The notes beneath the pieces were generated by a model, which had not been told where the DNA came from, did not search any database, and saw only the letters and a list, made by a program, of their open reading frames with translations. From Desulfitibacter sp. BRH_c19 (GTDB lineage Bacteria; Bacillota; DSM-16504; Desulfitibacterales; Desulfitibacteraceae): a DNA stretch of 64,000 bases. The stretch is from the NCBI GenBank assembly GCA_001515945.1, contig LOER01000016.1, positions 124,001 to 188,000 of the forward strand. Direction: 5' to 3'. The position numbers and the translations under genes are program-made. Below, piece after piece: positions 30,214 through 39,858 of this stretch (its first letter is position 1; the number at the start of each line of letters is the position of its first letter).

Positions 30214-30933
30214 CTATTCATTAATTACTTCTAACTCCTCTTCACCTATAGCAGCCTGATTTCCGTCAATAACTGCATCAGCCATTTTTGCTGTTAAAAG
30301 TCTAACAGCCCTAATAGCGTCATCGTTACCTGGAATAATAACATCAATTTCATCAGGATCACAATTTGTATCGACAATTGCAACAATAGGTATCTTCAGC
30401 CTTCTAGCTTCAGCAATGGCAATTCTTTCTTTTCTAGGATCCACAACAAATAGAGCTCCTGGTAATTCAGTCATTTCCTTAATGCCACCAAGAAATCTTT
30501 GAAGTTTATCCCTCTCATGCATTAATTGAGCTACTTCTTTTTTTGGCAAAAGATTAAATGTACCATCCATTTCCATCTTTTCAAGTTCATACAAACGGTC
30601 AACTCTTTTTCTGATGGTTCCAAAGTTAGTTAACATACCACCAAGCCAACGCTCATTAATATAAAACATGCCGGAACGTTCGGCTTCTTCTTTTACTGAT
30701 TCTTGAGCTTGTTTTTTGGTTCCTACAAATAATATCTTCTTCCCGTCAGCAACTACATCACGGATAAAGTTATATGCATCATCAACCATTCTTACAGTTT
30801 TTTGTAAGTCAATAATGTATATCCCATTTCTTTCAGTAAAAATGAAACGAGCCATTTTGGGATTCCATCTTCTTGTTTGATGGCCGAAATGCACACCTGC
30901 TTCTAGCAATTGTTTCATTGAGATAACACTCAT
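30214..30933 (-). CDS. rpsB: 30S ribosomal protein S2
   Basis: A 239-residue small-subunit protein. It starts [20 protein letters not shown] and carries [25 protein letters not shown] and the [14 protein letters not shown] motif. The ATG at 30933 follows AGGAGGTG and gives the family length; the frame extends upstream, but that part is leader. A consensus promoter lies about 120 bases upstream of the gene. Confidence 0.97.
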   Translation of the reverse strand: MSVISMKQLLEAGVHFGHQTRRWNPKMARFIFTERNGIYIIDLQKTVRMVDDAYNFIRDVVADGKKILFVGTKKQAQESVKEEAERSGMFYINERWLGGMLTNFGTIRKRVDRLYELEKMEMDGTFNLLPKKEVAQLMHERDKLQRFLGGIKEMTELPGALFVVDPRKERIAIAEARRLKIPIVAIVDTNCDPDEIDVIIPGNDDAIRAVRLLTAKMADAVIDGNQAAIGEEELEVINE

Positions 30934-31046
30934 ACATACACCTCCTCTCAGGTTATATCCTCCGCATATTATCATCATTCGACAAAGACTAAATAAATAG
31001 CCACCCGTGGCGAATTCCAATAGCGTGTGTATTTTTCACCTAAAAA

Positions 31047-31075
31047 AGTATATCACAGACTTAAATTATTAACAA
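31047..31075 (-). promoter_or_regulatory. Sigma-A type promoter for rpsB-tsf
   Basis: On the minus strand TTGTTA is followed after 17 bases by TATACT, about 115 bases ahead of the rpsB start codon. The leader contains a short GCCAC/GTGGC hairpin. Confidence 0.65.
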
Positions 31076-31161
31076 TGATTCATACAGTAAATTTTAACAA
31101 AATTTTAACCCAGATGGTTTGTTTTTATACTAAAAATCACAAAACTATAAGAAAAGTATTA

Positions 31162-31186
31162 TACAGATGGTTTTAACCCATCTGTA
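31162..31186 (-). terminator. Terminator downstream of codY
   Basis: Perfect 9-bp stem TACAGATGG/CCATCTGTA around a 7-base loop, ten bases after the codY stop. The following minus-strand sequence is TAATACTTTTC, so the T tract is modest. Confidence 0.7.
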
Positions 31187-31195
31187 TAGTTCAAA

Positions 31196-31981
31196 TTAGT
31201 TTCTTATTTTTGCTAATTCATCCAGTAAATTTTCATTTAGGACTCTAATATAGGTTCCTTTCATACCAAGCGATTTTGATTCAATAACACCTGCACTTTC
31301 AAATTTCCTTAATGCATTTACAATCACTGATCTTGTTATGCCTGCTCTGTCTGCAATTTTACTAGCAACTAAAACTCCTTCATCACCATCTAATTCGGCA
31401 AAAATATGCTCTACTGCCTCTAGTTCTGAATAAGAAAGGGTACCTAGCGCAATATGAACAGATGCCCTTTTTCGAGCCTCATCTTCAATCCTCTCAGCTT
31501 TTGACCTCAGCACTTCCATGCCAACCACAGTTGCACCATATTCTGCTAGTATTAAGTCTTCACTTGTAAACTCATTGTTAAACTTAGCAAGTACTAGGGT
31601 GCCTAAACGCTGACCTCCCCCAATAATAGGTACAATTGTGGATAATTTACTATTAAACAAACACACTTGACCTGCGCTATTAAAAACACATGAATTTTCA
31701 TTTTGGCTAAAGTTACCTTTAGTTTCATTAATTCTCAAAAGTTCATCATTGTATGTTTCTGGGAATCTTTCAGACCGATATACTATGTTTTCCATGATTT
31801 CACATGCAAAGCCTTCAATAAAAGCATGTCCAAGGATTTTGCCATGTCTACTAACTATATAACAGTTGGCATCAATCTCCTGGCATAAAACTTGAGCAAT
31901 CTCGTCAAAATCTACAGGGTTACCTGCTGTTTTTTGTAATAATCTATTGATGTTTCTTGTTTTCTCTAATAACGATTTCAT
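31196..31981 (-). CDS. codY: GTP- and branched-chain-amino-acid-sensing repressor CodY
   Basis: A 261-residue global regulator that represses nutrient-limitation genes when GTP and Ile/Leu/Val are high. The N-terminal GAF-like sensing domain ([14 protein letters not shown] onward) covers about the first 150 residues. The C-terminal winged helix contains the recognition helix [23 protein letters not shown] and the [12 protein letters not shown] strand. It is the last gene of the dprA-topA-trmFO-xerC-hslVU-codY block, the same order as in Bacillus. Confidence 0.96.
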   Translation of the reverse strand: MKSLLEKTRNINRLLQKTAGNPVDFDEIAQVLCQEIDANCYIVSRHGKILGHAFIEGFACEIMENIVYRSERFPETYNDELLRINETKGNFSQNENSCVFNSAGQVCLFNSKLSTIVPIIGGGQRLGTLVLAKFNNEFTSEDLILAEYGATVVGMEVLRSKAERIEDEARKRASVHIALGTLSYSELEAVEHIFAELDGDEGVLVASKIADRAGITRSVIVNALRKFESAGVIESKSLGMKGTYIRVLNENLLDELAKIRN

Positions 31982-32025
31982 GTTTTTCCTCCTTGTTTCT
32001 GAGCAATTGAGTAGTATATTATCTA

Positions 32026-33432
32026 TTAAAGTATATAGCGACTCAAATCCTGATCTTGTACTATATTATTTAATTTATCTTCAACATTTTTTTTGTCTAT
32101 AGTAATAGTCTTTTGTTCGATTTCGGGGGCATCAAAAAATAGATCCTCTAAAAGTTTTTCTAATATGGTATGCAACCGGCGTGCACCTATATTTTCTGTC
32201 TGTGAATTAACTGTATAGGCGATCTCTGCTATTGTAGTTATAGCTTCTTCTAGAAAAACAATTTTTATTCCTTCTGTTTCTAATAATGCTGTATATTGTT
32301 TGATAAGGGAATTTTTGGGTTCAGTAAGGATTTCCTTAAAGTCATCCTTTGACAAACTTTGCAACTCAACTCTAATTGGGAATCTTCCCTGCAATTCTGG
32401 AATTAGATCCGAAGGTTTACTTGTATGGAACGCTCCTGCAGCAATAAATAATACGTGATCGGTTTTTACCGGCCCATGCTTTGTCATCACAGTAGAACCT
32501 TCAACTATAGGAAGGATGTCTCTTTGTACACCACCCCTAGAAACATCTGGCCCATGTCCACTTTCCTGTACTGCAATTTTATCAATTTCATCTAAGAAAA
32601 CTATGCCTTCTTGTTCTGCAATATTAATAGCAGCACCTATAACTTCATCCATATCAATTAGTTTATCTGCTTCTTGTTGAAGCAATATTTTTTTTGCTTC
32701 TTTAATTGGCAGTCTCTTCTTCTTATTTTTTTTGGGTAAAATACCTCCTAACATGTCTTGAAAATTAATTCCCATTTCTTCCATGCCAGAACCAGAAAAT
32801 ATTTCTAAAGTAGGTGATGCATTATCTTGAACTTCAATTTCAACCAATTCATCTTCTAATTCCAGGCGTTTAAGCTTATTTCTGATTATTTCTCTCTGTT
32901 CTTTTATTCTATCAGTTTTTGTCTTTAGATCCTGTTCTAAAACCTCTGCATCGGAAGAAGAAGAATCAGTTCCAAACAACAATTCTAGCGGGTTTTTATT
33001 ATTTTTAGTTTTTTTCGGTAAAGGCATTAGGATGTCTAGAATTCTATCCTCAACTGCTTTTCCTGCTTGTTGTTCTACTGTATCCCTTTTTGAGGTTTTA
33101 ATCATTCTAATAGAGGTTTCTACTAAATCTCTAACTATGGATTCTACGTCTCTTCCAACATAGCCTACTTCGGTAAACTTTGTAGCTTCAATTTTTATGA
33201 AGGGTGCATTAACCAATTTAGCAAGTCTCCGAGCTATTTCAGTTTTTCCAACACCCGTTGGTCCAATCATTATTATATTCTTCGGGAAAATCTCCTCTTG
33301 GAGCTCTTGCTCTACCTGTTTACGTCTATATCTATTTCTTAATGCAATTGCTACAGCTTTTTTTGCATCCTTTTGACCAACTATATATTTATCTAAATGA
33401 ATAACTATTTCTCTAGGAGTTAAATAATTCAA
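32026..33432 (-). CDS. hslU: ATP-dependent protease ATPase subunit HslU (ClpY)
   Basis: A 468-residue AAA+ unfoldase that feeds substrates to HslV. Visible are the N-terminal [17 protein letters not shown], Walker [15 protein letters not shown], the pore-region [14 protein letters not shown], Walker [12 protein letters not shown] and the C-terminal sensor region with [18 protein letters not shown]. The variable I domain lies in the middle. It follows hslV by 16 bases. Confidence 0.96.
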   Translation of the reverse strand: MNYLTPREIVIHLDKYIVGQKDAKKAVAIALRNRYRRKQVEQELQEEIFPKNIIMIGPTGVGKTEIARRLAKLVNAPFIKIEATKFTEVGYVGRDVESIVRDLVETSIRMIKTSKRDTVEQQAGKAVEDRILDILMPLPKKTKNNKNPLELLFGTDSSSSDAEVLEQDLKTKTDRIKEQREIIRNKLKRLELEDELVEIEVQDNASPTLEIFSGSGMEEMGINFQDMLGGILPKKNKKKRLPIKEAKKILLQQEADKLIDMDEVIGAAINIAEQEGIVFLDEIDKIAVQESGHGPDVSRGGVQRDILPIVEGSTVMTKHGPVKTDHVLFIAAGAFHTSKPSDLIPELQGRFPIRVELQSLSKDDFKEILTEPKNSLIKQYTALLETEGIKIVFLEEAITTIAEIAYTVNSQTENIGARRLHTILEKLLEDLFFDAPEIEQKTITIDKKNVEDKLNNIVQDQDLSRYIL

Positions 33433-33448
33433 TCCTATACCTCCTTAT

Positions 33449-33979
33449 CTACATGACTTCAATTGTTATATTGTTATTTGTGAAAACACAAATTGATGAA
33501 GCAATCTTCAATGATTCATTAACTATCTCCTCAGGGGATAAATTTGTGTGATTTGCTAAAGCTTTAGCCGCTGCTAAAGCGTAGGGTCCTCCAGAACCTA
33601 TGGCTGCTATATTATCATCTGGTTCAATTATTTCGCCATTTCCCGAAATTATAATAAGTTGTTCATAATTTCCTACCACAAGCAATGCTTCCAGTTTTTG
33701 CAATATTCTATCTGAACGCCACTCTTTTGCTAATTCTACTGCAGCTCTTTGAATATTCCCATGGTATTGCTCTAACTTTTTTTCAAATTTATCAAACAAA
33801 GTAAATGCATCTGCAACAGATCCAGCGAATCCTGCTAATACTTTGCCATTAAACAATCTCCTAACCTTTTTTGCTTTATGCTTCATGACAGTTTTATCTC
33901 CAAAGGTAACTTGCCCATCACCACCAACTGCCAGTTTGTTTCCCACTTTTACGGCTACTATAGTTGTCGCATGAAACAT
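33449..33979 (-). CDS. hslV: ATP-dependent protease peptidase subunit HslV (ClpQ)
   Basis: A 176-residue proteasome-like threonine protease. [11 protein letters not shown] would be processed to expose an N-terminal threonine; [16 protein letters not shown] and the [11 protein letters not shown] stretch are conserved. The ATG at 33979 follows AAAGGTGTG and is favoured over the start 18 bases upstream, which would add six residues ahead of the processed end. It is next to hslU and downstream of xerC. Confidence 0.95.
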   Translation of the reverse strand: MFHATTIVAVKVGNKLAVGGDGQVTFGDKTVMKHKAKKVRRLFNGKVLAGFAGSVADAFTLFDKFEKKLEQYHGNIQRAAVELAKEWRSDRILQKLEALLVVGNYEQLIIISGNGEIIEPDDNIAAIGSGGPYALAAAKALANHTNLSPEEIVNESLKIASSICVFTNNNITIEVM

Positions 33980-34036
33980 CGCAGTCACACCTTTCATTGC
34001 CTCTTGTATCTTGCCTCTTGAATAGGAATACCCAAC

Positions 34037-34939
34037 CTATGCTCGAGGGTGAGCCTTATCATAAACCTGCTTAACCCGACTTTTAGTAAAATGTGTATAA
34101 ATCTGTGTAGTTGATAATTCCACATGACCAAGTAGTTCTTGAACTGAACGTAAATCGGCTCCATTATCTAGCATATGTGTTGCAAAACTGTGTCTGAAGG
34201 TATGGGGACTAGCATCTTTGTTTATTGCAGCTATTTTAATGTATTTTTTCACAATGTTCCTAATGCTTCGATCAGTTAGCCTATCTCCCCTGTTGTTTAA
34301 AAAGAGAGCCTTAGTTTCATGTGCTGAGTTAAGTAGTTTTACTCTACTATTATTTATATAAAGCTTTAAATAATAAACAGCCATATCAGATAGCAACGCA
34401 ATTCTTTCTTTATTTCTCTTACCTAATACCTTTATAAATTTCTGTGACCAATATATATCATCAAAACTTAGAGCTACTAATTCACTAACTCTTATGCCTG
34501 AGGAATACAAAACCTCCATAATTGCTCTATCTCTTACTCCACAGTTCTTCTGCATATCTGGCGATTCCAATACAGCTACAACTTCTTCCCCATATAGAAA
34601 ACTCGGAAGTTTTTTTTCTGTTTTGGGAAGAGATAACCTTAATACTGGAGAACGTTCAAGAATACCCTTATTTACAAGATGGGTAAAAAAGCAACGTAGT
34701 GCAGACATCTTCCTAGAAATAGAGTTTCTACTTAGTCTCTTAGAATATAAAAATGCCAGATACTTTCTAACAATCAAGAGGTTAATATCCTCTAAAGTAA
34801 TATTAACACTATTACAATAGATTAAGAAATCTTTTACATCATGACTATAGGCCTCAACTGTTTTTTCTGATAAATTTTTTTCTATAAATAGATGGTTATT
34901 AAACACAACAAGATATCCATCTACATTCATGAAAACCAC
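34037..34939 (-). CDS. xerC: Tyrosine recombinase XerC
   Basis: A 300-residue site-specific recombinase that resolves chromosome dimers at dif. The N-terminal SAM-like core-binding domain covers about residues 1-95. The catalytic set is visible: Arg in SSGIRVSELVAL, Lys in VLGKRNKERI, HTFRHSFATHML, GHVELSTTQIYTH with the final Tyr. It lies between trmFO and hslV, its usual place in Firmicutes, which supports XerC over a phage integrase. Confidence 0.93.
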   Translation of the reverse strand: MVFMNVDGYLVVFNNHLFIEKNLSEKTVEAYSHDVKDFLIYCNSVNITLEDINLLIVRKYLAFLYSKRLSRNSISRKMSALRCFFTHLVNKGILERSPVLRLSLPKTEKKLPSFLYGEEVVAVLESPDMQKNCGVRDRAIMEVLYSSGIRVSELVALSFDDIYWSQKFIKVLGKRNKERIALLSDMAVYYLKLYINNSRVKLLNSAHETKALFLNNRGDRLTDRSIRNIVKKYIKIAAINKDASPHTFRHSFATHMLDNGADLRSVQELLGHVELSTTQIYTHFTKSRVKQVYDKAHPRA

Positions 34940-35081
34940 CTACAGTACTAATTGTAAATTCTATATTCGAGTTGTTGGGTTAATCTTAAGCAACAAGAAT
35001 CCTAATTCTAATGTTAACATATGATTGTGTGTTATGACAAGACAAAAAAAAATATATTTTTGTAATATTCAAAATATAAAG

Positions 35082-36392
35082 TTATAGTTCTTCTATAATT
35101 TTAGCTAGATCTTTCATTGCTCTGCTGGCCAATATCGTCTTTTTTAGTTTCTTATCCTTAATAGTCTTACCTAATGGGCTGAATAATCCAAAGTTAATAT
35201 TCATAGGTTGAAATTTCCCAGAATTAGACCTAGTAATATAATTACTTAGTGCACCTATTGCAGTTGTACTTGGGAAAATAACAGGTTCTTTCCCATTAAT
35301 TAAATTATAACAATTAATACCTGCAACTAAACCACTAGCTGTACTTTCAACATACCCTTCTACACCGGTAATTTGACCTGCAAAAAATATATCTCTTTGG
35401 GAAATTAATTGGTAAGATGGTTTTAATAACTCGGGACTATTTAAAAAAGTATTCTTATGAATAACACCATAACGCACTATCTCTGCTTTTTCTAGACCTG
35501 GTATCATCCTTACTAGCTTCTCCTGATCTTTCCACTTTAAACTAGTTTGAAAACCCACAAGATTAAATAAGGATCCTTCTAGATTATCTATGCGAAGTTG
35601 AACAACTGCGTAGGGTTGAGTATTATTGTTAGGATTATTGAGACCAACTGGTTTTAAGGGCCCAAAGAGTAAAGTTTTGTAACCTCGTTTCCCCATTACT
35701 TCTATTGGCATGCATCCTTCAAAATACACTTCTTTCTCAAATTCTTTTGGTTTATTAACATCTGCTGTTATTAAAAAATCATAAAAGGATCTATATTCAT
35801 CTTCTGTCATTGGACAATTAAGGTATGCTGGTTCTCCTTTTTCATATCTTGATGCCCAGTACACTTTTTCCATATCAATACTTTCTTTTGTAACAATCGG
35901 AGCAGCAGCATCAAAAAAATGCAAATATTTTGCACCTGTGTTTTCTATAATAGAGTTAGCTAAGCTATCACTTGTCAATGGACCTGAAGCAATAATCAAC
36001 GGTCTATGCTTAGGTATTTCTTTAACTTCTTCTGTATAAACCTCAATATTCTGATGACTATAAATGGTCTCTGTGACCAAACTCGCAAATTTACTTCTAT
36101 CTACAGCTAATGCCCCACCTGCTGGAACACGAGTTTTATCTGCACATTTAATTATAATAGAATTTAACAAGCGCATTTCTTCTTTTAAAACTCCGACGGC
36201 ATTATCAAGAGAATCAGCTCTTAACGAATTACTGCATACTAATTCAGCTAATAAATCTGTTTTATGAGCTGGAGTCATTATTTTTGGTCTCATTTCTTTT
36301 AATATCACCTTTACTCCGCGCTCTGCTAACTGCCATGCAGCTTCTGACCCTGCTAATCCTCCACCAACAATCATTACAGTATTAGTGAACAT
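35082..36392 (-). CDS. trmFO: Folate-dependent tRNA m5U54 methyltransferase TrmFO
   Basis: A 436-residue FAD enzyme that uses methylenetetrahydrofolate to make ribothymidine at tRNA position 54 in Gram-positive bacteria. The FAD-binding start [19 protein letters not shown] is followed by [20 protein letters not shown] and the C-terminal [17 protein letters not shown] loop. Its first base overlaps the topA stop by one base, so the two genes are coupled. Confidence 0.95.
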   Translation of the reverse strand: MFTNTVMIVGGGLAGSEAAWQLAERGVKVILKEMRPKIMTPAHKTDLLAELVCSNSLRADSLDNAVGVLKEEMRLLNSIIIKCADKTRVPAGGALAVDRSKFASLVTETIYSHQNIEVYTEEVKEIPKHRPLIIASGPLTSDSLANSIIENTGAKYLHFFDAAAPIVTKESIDMEKVYWASRYEKGEPAYLNCPMTEDEYRSFYDFLITADVNKPKEFEKEVYFEGCMPIEVMGKRGYKTLLFGPLKPVGLNNPNNNTQPYAVVQLRIDNLEGSLFNLVGFQTSLKWKDQEKLVRMIPGLEKAEIVRYGVIHKNTFLNSPELLKPSYQLISQRDIFFAGQITGVEGYVESTASGLVAGINCYNLINGKEPVIFPSTTAIGALSNYITRSNSGKFQPMNINFGLFSPLGKTIKDKKLKKTILASRAMKDLAKIIEEL

Positions 36393-38509
36393 CAGCTTTT
36401 ATCACCCTTCATTTCCTCTGTCTCTATAATATCCTCAAAATCGCATTCCTTTGAAGTGCAAACAATTTTTTTCTCTCTCTTGGTATTTTTCTCTACTAAT
36501 ATCCCTTTGCACTTTGAACAAGCTACTCCTGTTGGCTTATCCCAAGAAACAAAGTCGCATTCAGGATACCCAGTACAACCATAAAATATTCTTCCTTTTT
36601 TGCTTTTACGAATTATTATATCCCCATCTTGGCACTGAGGACACTTTACTCCTATACTCTCTACAATTGGTTTGGTATTTCTACACTCAGGAAACCCAGG
36701 GCAAGCAAGAAATTTACCATATTTGCCCATTTTTATTACCATGTTTCTGCCACATTTCTCGCAAACTTCATCAGAAACTTCGTCTTCTATCTCAATTTTA
36801 CCTATCTCATTTTCTGCCCTTTCAAGTAATTTTTCGAATGGACTAAAAAATTCACCGATAACTTCTTTCCAGGTGGTACTTCCCGCTTCTATTTTATCTA
36901 ATTCTTCTTCCATTTTAGCAGTAAATTCCACATTAATAATAGAAGAAAAGTATTCATCTAGCAATTCTGTAACTAAATATCCTAATTCAGTTGGCTGAAT
37001 GTTTTTTTGAATTCTCTGTACATAACCCCTTGCAAGAATAGTTTCAATAATGGGGGCATATGTACTCGGTCTACCTATACCCAATTCCTCCAATGTTTTT
37101 ACTAGAGAAGCCTCTGTAAACTTAGGAGGTGGTTGAGTGAAGTGTTGCTTAGAGAATATTTCTAATGCTAACAACCTATCACCTTCATTTAGCTCTGGCA
37201 AAATCCCGGATTCCTGCTCTTGTTCAGCATTATCATTACCTTCAATATAGAGTTTCATAAATCCATGAAATTTTATTGCTGAACCATTGGCTCTAAACAT
37301 ATACTTACCTGTAATTATATCTAAAGTTACTGTATCAAAAACAGCTGATGCCATTTGACTTGCAACAAGCCTTTCCCAAATCAATTTGTATAATCTAAAT
37401 TGATCCTTGGATAAACTAGGCTTAATTTCATCTGGCACCTTGTAAATCGATGCAGGTCTTATGGCCTCGTGGGCGTCTTGTGATTGTTTTTTAACTGAAT
37501 ACTCACGTGTTTTTTGTGGGTAATATTCCTTGCCATAATTATCTAAAATGTAATCTTTGGCTTCAGCCTGAGCAACTTCCGAGATTCGTGTTGAGTCAGT
37601 TCTTATGTAAGTAATTAAACCCATCAAACCCTGTTTTTTACCCAGGTCAATCCCTTCGTATAGTTGCTGAGCAATTCTCATGGTTTTCTTTGCTGTGAAG
37701 TTAAGTTTCCTAAATGCTTCCTGCTGAAGGCTGCTGGTAACAAATGGAGGTGCAGGATTCCTACGTCTTTCCTTTTTCGTTACCTTTGAAACATGGACTT
37801 CCTTATCCTTAACTAAATCCACTATAGTGGTTGCTTCATCCTCTGTCTTTATATCTGCTTTTATTCCATCCACTTTATATAGCTTAGCTTCAAAATTCTT
37901 ATCTTTTTTGTTTAACCCAAATTTCCCTGTAATAGTCCAGTATTCTTCAGGTATAAATCCATCTATTTCATCTTCTCTATCACATATAATTTTTACTGCT
38001 ATTGACTGAACACGCCCAGCACTCAGACCTTTTCTAATTTTTTTCCATAGTAGTGGACTTAATTTATAACCTACAAGTCTATCTAAAATTCTCCTAGCTT
38101 GCTGTGCATCTACTACATTCATATCTATTGGCCTGGGCTTTTTAACAGCATCCGCTATTGCTCCCTTGGTTATTTCATTGAACTCTATCCTGCAAGGTTC
38201 ATCAGCATTAATATTTAATGCCTGCTGTAAATGCCAAGCAATAGCCTCTCCTTCCCGATCCGGATCCGCAGCCAGTAACACCTTTTTGGATTTTTTTGCA
38301 CTTTCTTTTAGGTCCTTGAGAATACTTCCTTTACCTCGTATAGTTATGTATTTAGGTTCATAATTATTTTCAGGCTCAACACCTAGTTGGCTTTTAGGTA
38401 AATCTCTAATATGTCCCATTGATGATTTAACTATATACTTTCGTCCTAGGAATCTACTAAGGGTTTTAGCTTTAGCAGGAGACTCCACTATTACTAATAT
38501 TTCAGCCAT
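36392..38509 (-). CDS. topA: DNA topoisomerase I
   Basis: A 705-residue type IA topoisomerase that relaxes negative supercoils. The TOPRIM domain starts [18 protein letters not shown], with the [15 protein letters not shown] acidic motif. The catalytic tyrosine lies in [14 protein letters not shown]. Three C-terminal four-cysteine zinc modules follow, beginning [16 protein letters not shown] and CSKCKGIL; the last is divergent but keeps its cysteines. It follows dprA by 37 bases. Confidence 0.96.
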   Translation of the reverse strand: MAEILVIVESPAKAKTLSRFLGRKYIVKSSMGHIRDLPKSQLGVEPENNYEPKYITIRGKGSILKDLKESAKKSKKVLLAADPDREGEAIAWHLQQALNINADEPCRIEFNEITKGAIADAVKKPRPIDMNVVDAQQARRILDRLVGYKLSPLLWKKIRKGLSAGRVQSIAVKIICDREDEIDGFIPEEYWTITGKFGLNKKDKNFEAKLYKVDGIKADIKTEDEATTIVDLVKDKEVHVSKVTKKERRRNPAPPFVTSSLQQEAFRKLNFTAKKTMRIAQQLYEGIDLGKKQGLMGLITYIRTDSTRISEVAQAEAKDYILDNYGKEYYPQKTREYSVKKQSQDAHEAIRPASIYKVPDEIKPSLSKDQFRLYKLIWERLVASQMASAVFDTVTLDIITGKYMFRANGSAIKFHGFMKLYIEGNDNAEQEQESGILPELNEGDRLLALEIFSKQHFTQPPPKFTEASLVKTLEELGIGRPSTYAPIIETILARGYVQRIQKNIQPTELGYLVTELLDEYFSSIINVEFTAKMEEELDKIEAGSTTWKEVIGEFFSPFEKLLERAENEIGKIEIEDEVSDEVCEKCGRNMVIKMGKYGKFLACPGFPECRNTKPIVESIGVKCPQCQDGDIIIRKSKKGRIFYGCTGYPECDFVSWDKPTGVACSKCKGILVEKNTKREKKIVCTSKECDFEDIIETEEMKGDKS

Positions 38510-38546
38510 TTTTTCACCCCGCTCATTCTATAATGCAAATTTTTTG

Positions 38547-39647
38547 TTATTGAAAGGAACTCTTTACTATTCTTTTACCAAAAATATGACTAATTAAACC
38601 CTTTAACTCTAATAAAGTTAATAAACTATTTAATTCATCTGCTTTTAATCCAGTTTTTTCACATAAAACATCTATTTCAGTAGGTTCATTATCAAGAGAA
38701 TTTAATACCAACTCTTCTTGCTGTGTTAAGCATAAGTTATTATTTACACGTTTTAATGAAGGACTTTTTTCTATATTCCAATTTTCAATATATTCTTCTA
38801 GAATAGAATCAACATCAGTAATTATTTTTGCGCCCTGTTTTATTAGATTGTTAGTTCCTTTGCTATTTTTACTCGTTATATTTCCTGGAACTGCAAAAAC
38901 ATCTCTTCCTTGTTCAAGTGCAAAATCAACAGTTATCAAAGAACCACTTTTAGCTGCTGCCTCTATGACAATTACGCCTTGTGAAAGACCGCTAATGATT
39001 CTATTTCTTGCTGGAAAATTACCAGCTTCAGGACTTACCCCAGGATGATATTCACTTATAACCAAGCCCGTTTGAACTATTCTATTATACATCCCCACAT
39101 TTTCAGGTGGATAAATAACATCTAATCCAGACCCTAGAACAGCAGTTGTATACCCACCCGCTGATAAAGCTCCTAAGTGAGCATGTGAATCAATTCCCCT
39201 GGCCATTCCACTAACGACGTTGATTCCCTTTTCTGCAAGTTTTATAGAAAGATACTTTGCAACCTCTTTCCCATAATGGCTACATTTTCTCGAACCAACT
39301 ATAGCAATGTTCAATTTGTGTTTTTTTAGCTCCCCTCTGTAAAAAAGGACGGGTGGAGGATCATGTATTTGTTTTAAGAGTGATGGATAATCAAAGTCCT
39401 CTATTGTAATATAATTTATCCCTTTTGATAAAACAAATTCATGATATTTTAGAATATCCATTTCTCCTCGAACTTTTACAAATTCTTCAGAAATATTATT
39501 ATATCCCCCTAAAGCCATGCTCCATTCACTAGCATCTGCCTCCCAAGCTTTTTTCGCATCACCAAAATATGAGAGTAACAACTCAAACCTAGTAGGACCA
39601 ATACCCTTAATTTTTGATATTGCTAAATAGTAACTTTTTTTCTCCAT
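38547..39647 (-). CDS. dprA: DNA processing protein DprA
   Basis: A 366-residue Rossmann-fold protein that loads RecA on incoming single-stranded DNA during transformation; it is also common in non-competent species. Visible are an N-terminal SAM-like region, IAIVGSRKCSHYGKE, SGMARGIDSHAHLGAL, the FPARNRIISGLSQGVIVIEA core and a C-terminal winged-helix domain. The ATG at 39647 with AGAGGTT is chosen; the open frame continues upstream through the promoter but is leader. First gene of the topA-codY block. Confidence 0.93.
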   Translation of the reverse strand: MEKKSYYLAISKIKGIGPTRFELLLSYFGDAKKAWEADASEWSMALGGYNNISEEFVKVRGEMDILKYHEFVLSKGINYITIEDFDYPSLLKQIHDPPPVLFYRGELKKHKLNIAIVGSRKCSHYGKEVAKYLSIKLAEKGINVVSGMARGIDSHAHLGALSAGGYTTAVLGSGLDVIYPPENVGMYNRIVQTGLVISEYHPGVSPEAGNFPARNRIISGLSQGVIVIEAAAKSGSLITVDFALEQGRDVFAVPGNITSKNSKGTNNLIKQGAKIITDVDSILEEYIENWNIEKSPSLKRVNNNLCLTQQEELVLNSLDNEPTEIDVLCEKTGLKADELNSLLTLLELKGLISHIFGKRIVKSSFQ

Positions 39648-39732
39648 ATTAAACCTCTTTAAAAATATTAAAAACAACACCAAACAATACAGTATTAATC
39701 TTGCAACCGTCTCTGTCTGGGTTGTCCTTAAA

Positions 39733-39785
39733 CTAATAGTATTATCTTCATAGCGAATACTATTATAACTTATATTAATTGTCAA
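39733..39785 (-). promoter_or_regulatory. Promoter for dprA operon with overlapping inverted repeat
   Basis: On the minus strand TTGACA (39780-39785) is followed after 17 bases by TAGTAT (39757-39762). A perfect 9-bp inverted repeat AATAGTATT/AATACTATT with a 12-base spacer covers the -10 region and start site. This is a possible operator, or a hairpin at the 5' end of the leader. Confidence 0.65.
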
Positions 39786-39790
39786 GGAAA

Positions 39791-39832
39791 ATTTTGTCAT
39801 ATAAGGTGAGTTCTAATTTTGTCATATAAGGT
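39791..39832. repeat. Direct repeat of ATTTTGTCATATAAGGT
   Basis: Two exact 17-bp copies at 39791-39807 and 39816-39832 are spaced 25 bases start to start, just upstream of the dprA promoter. The 14-mer TGTCATATAAGGTG from the first copy recurs at 59485-59498 inside the mobile element. Confidence 0.8.
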
Positions 39833-39858
39833 AAGCTCCATTGACTTAATCTGCTTGA

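Noticed and set aside
36451-36846. Plus-strand open frames opposite topA zinc fingers
   Set aside because: Cys/Phe/Leu-rich translations are the complement of the topA zinc-finger codons; no start signals.
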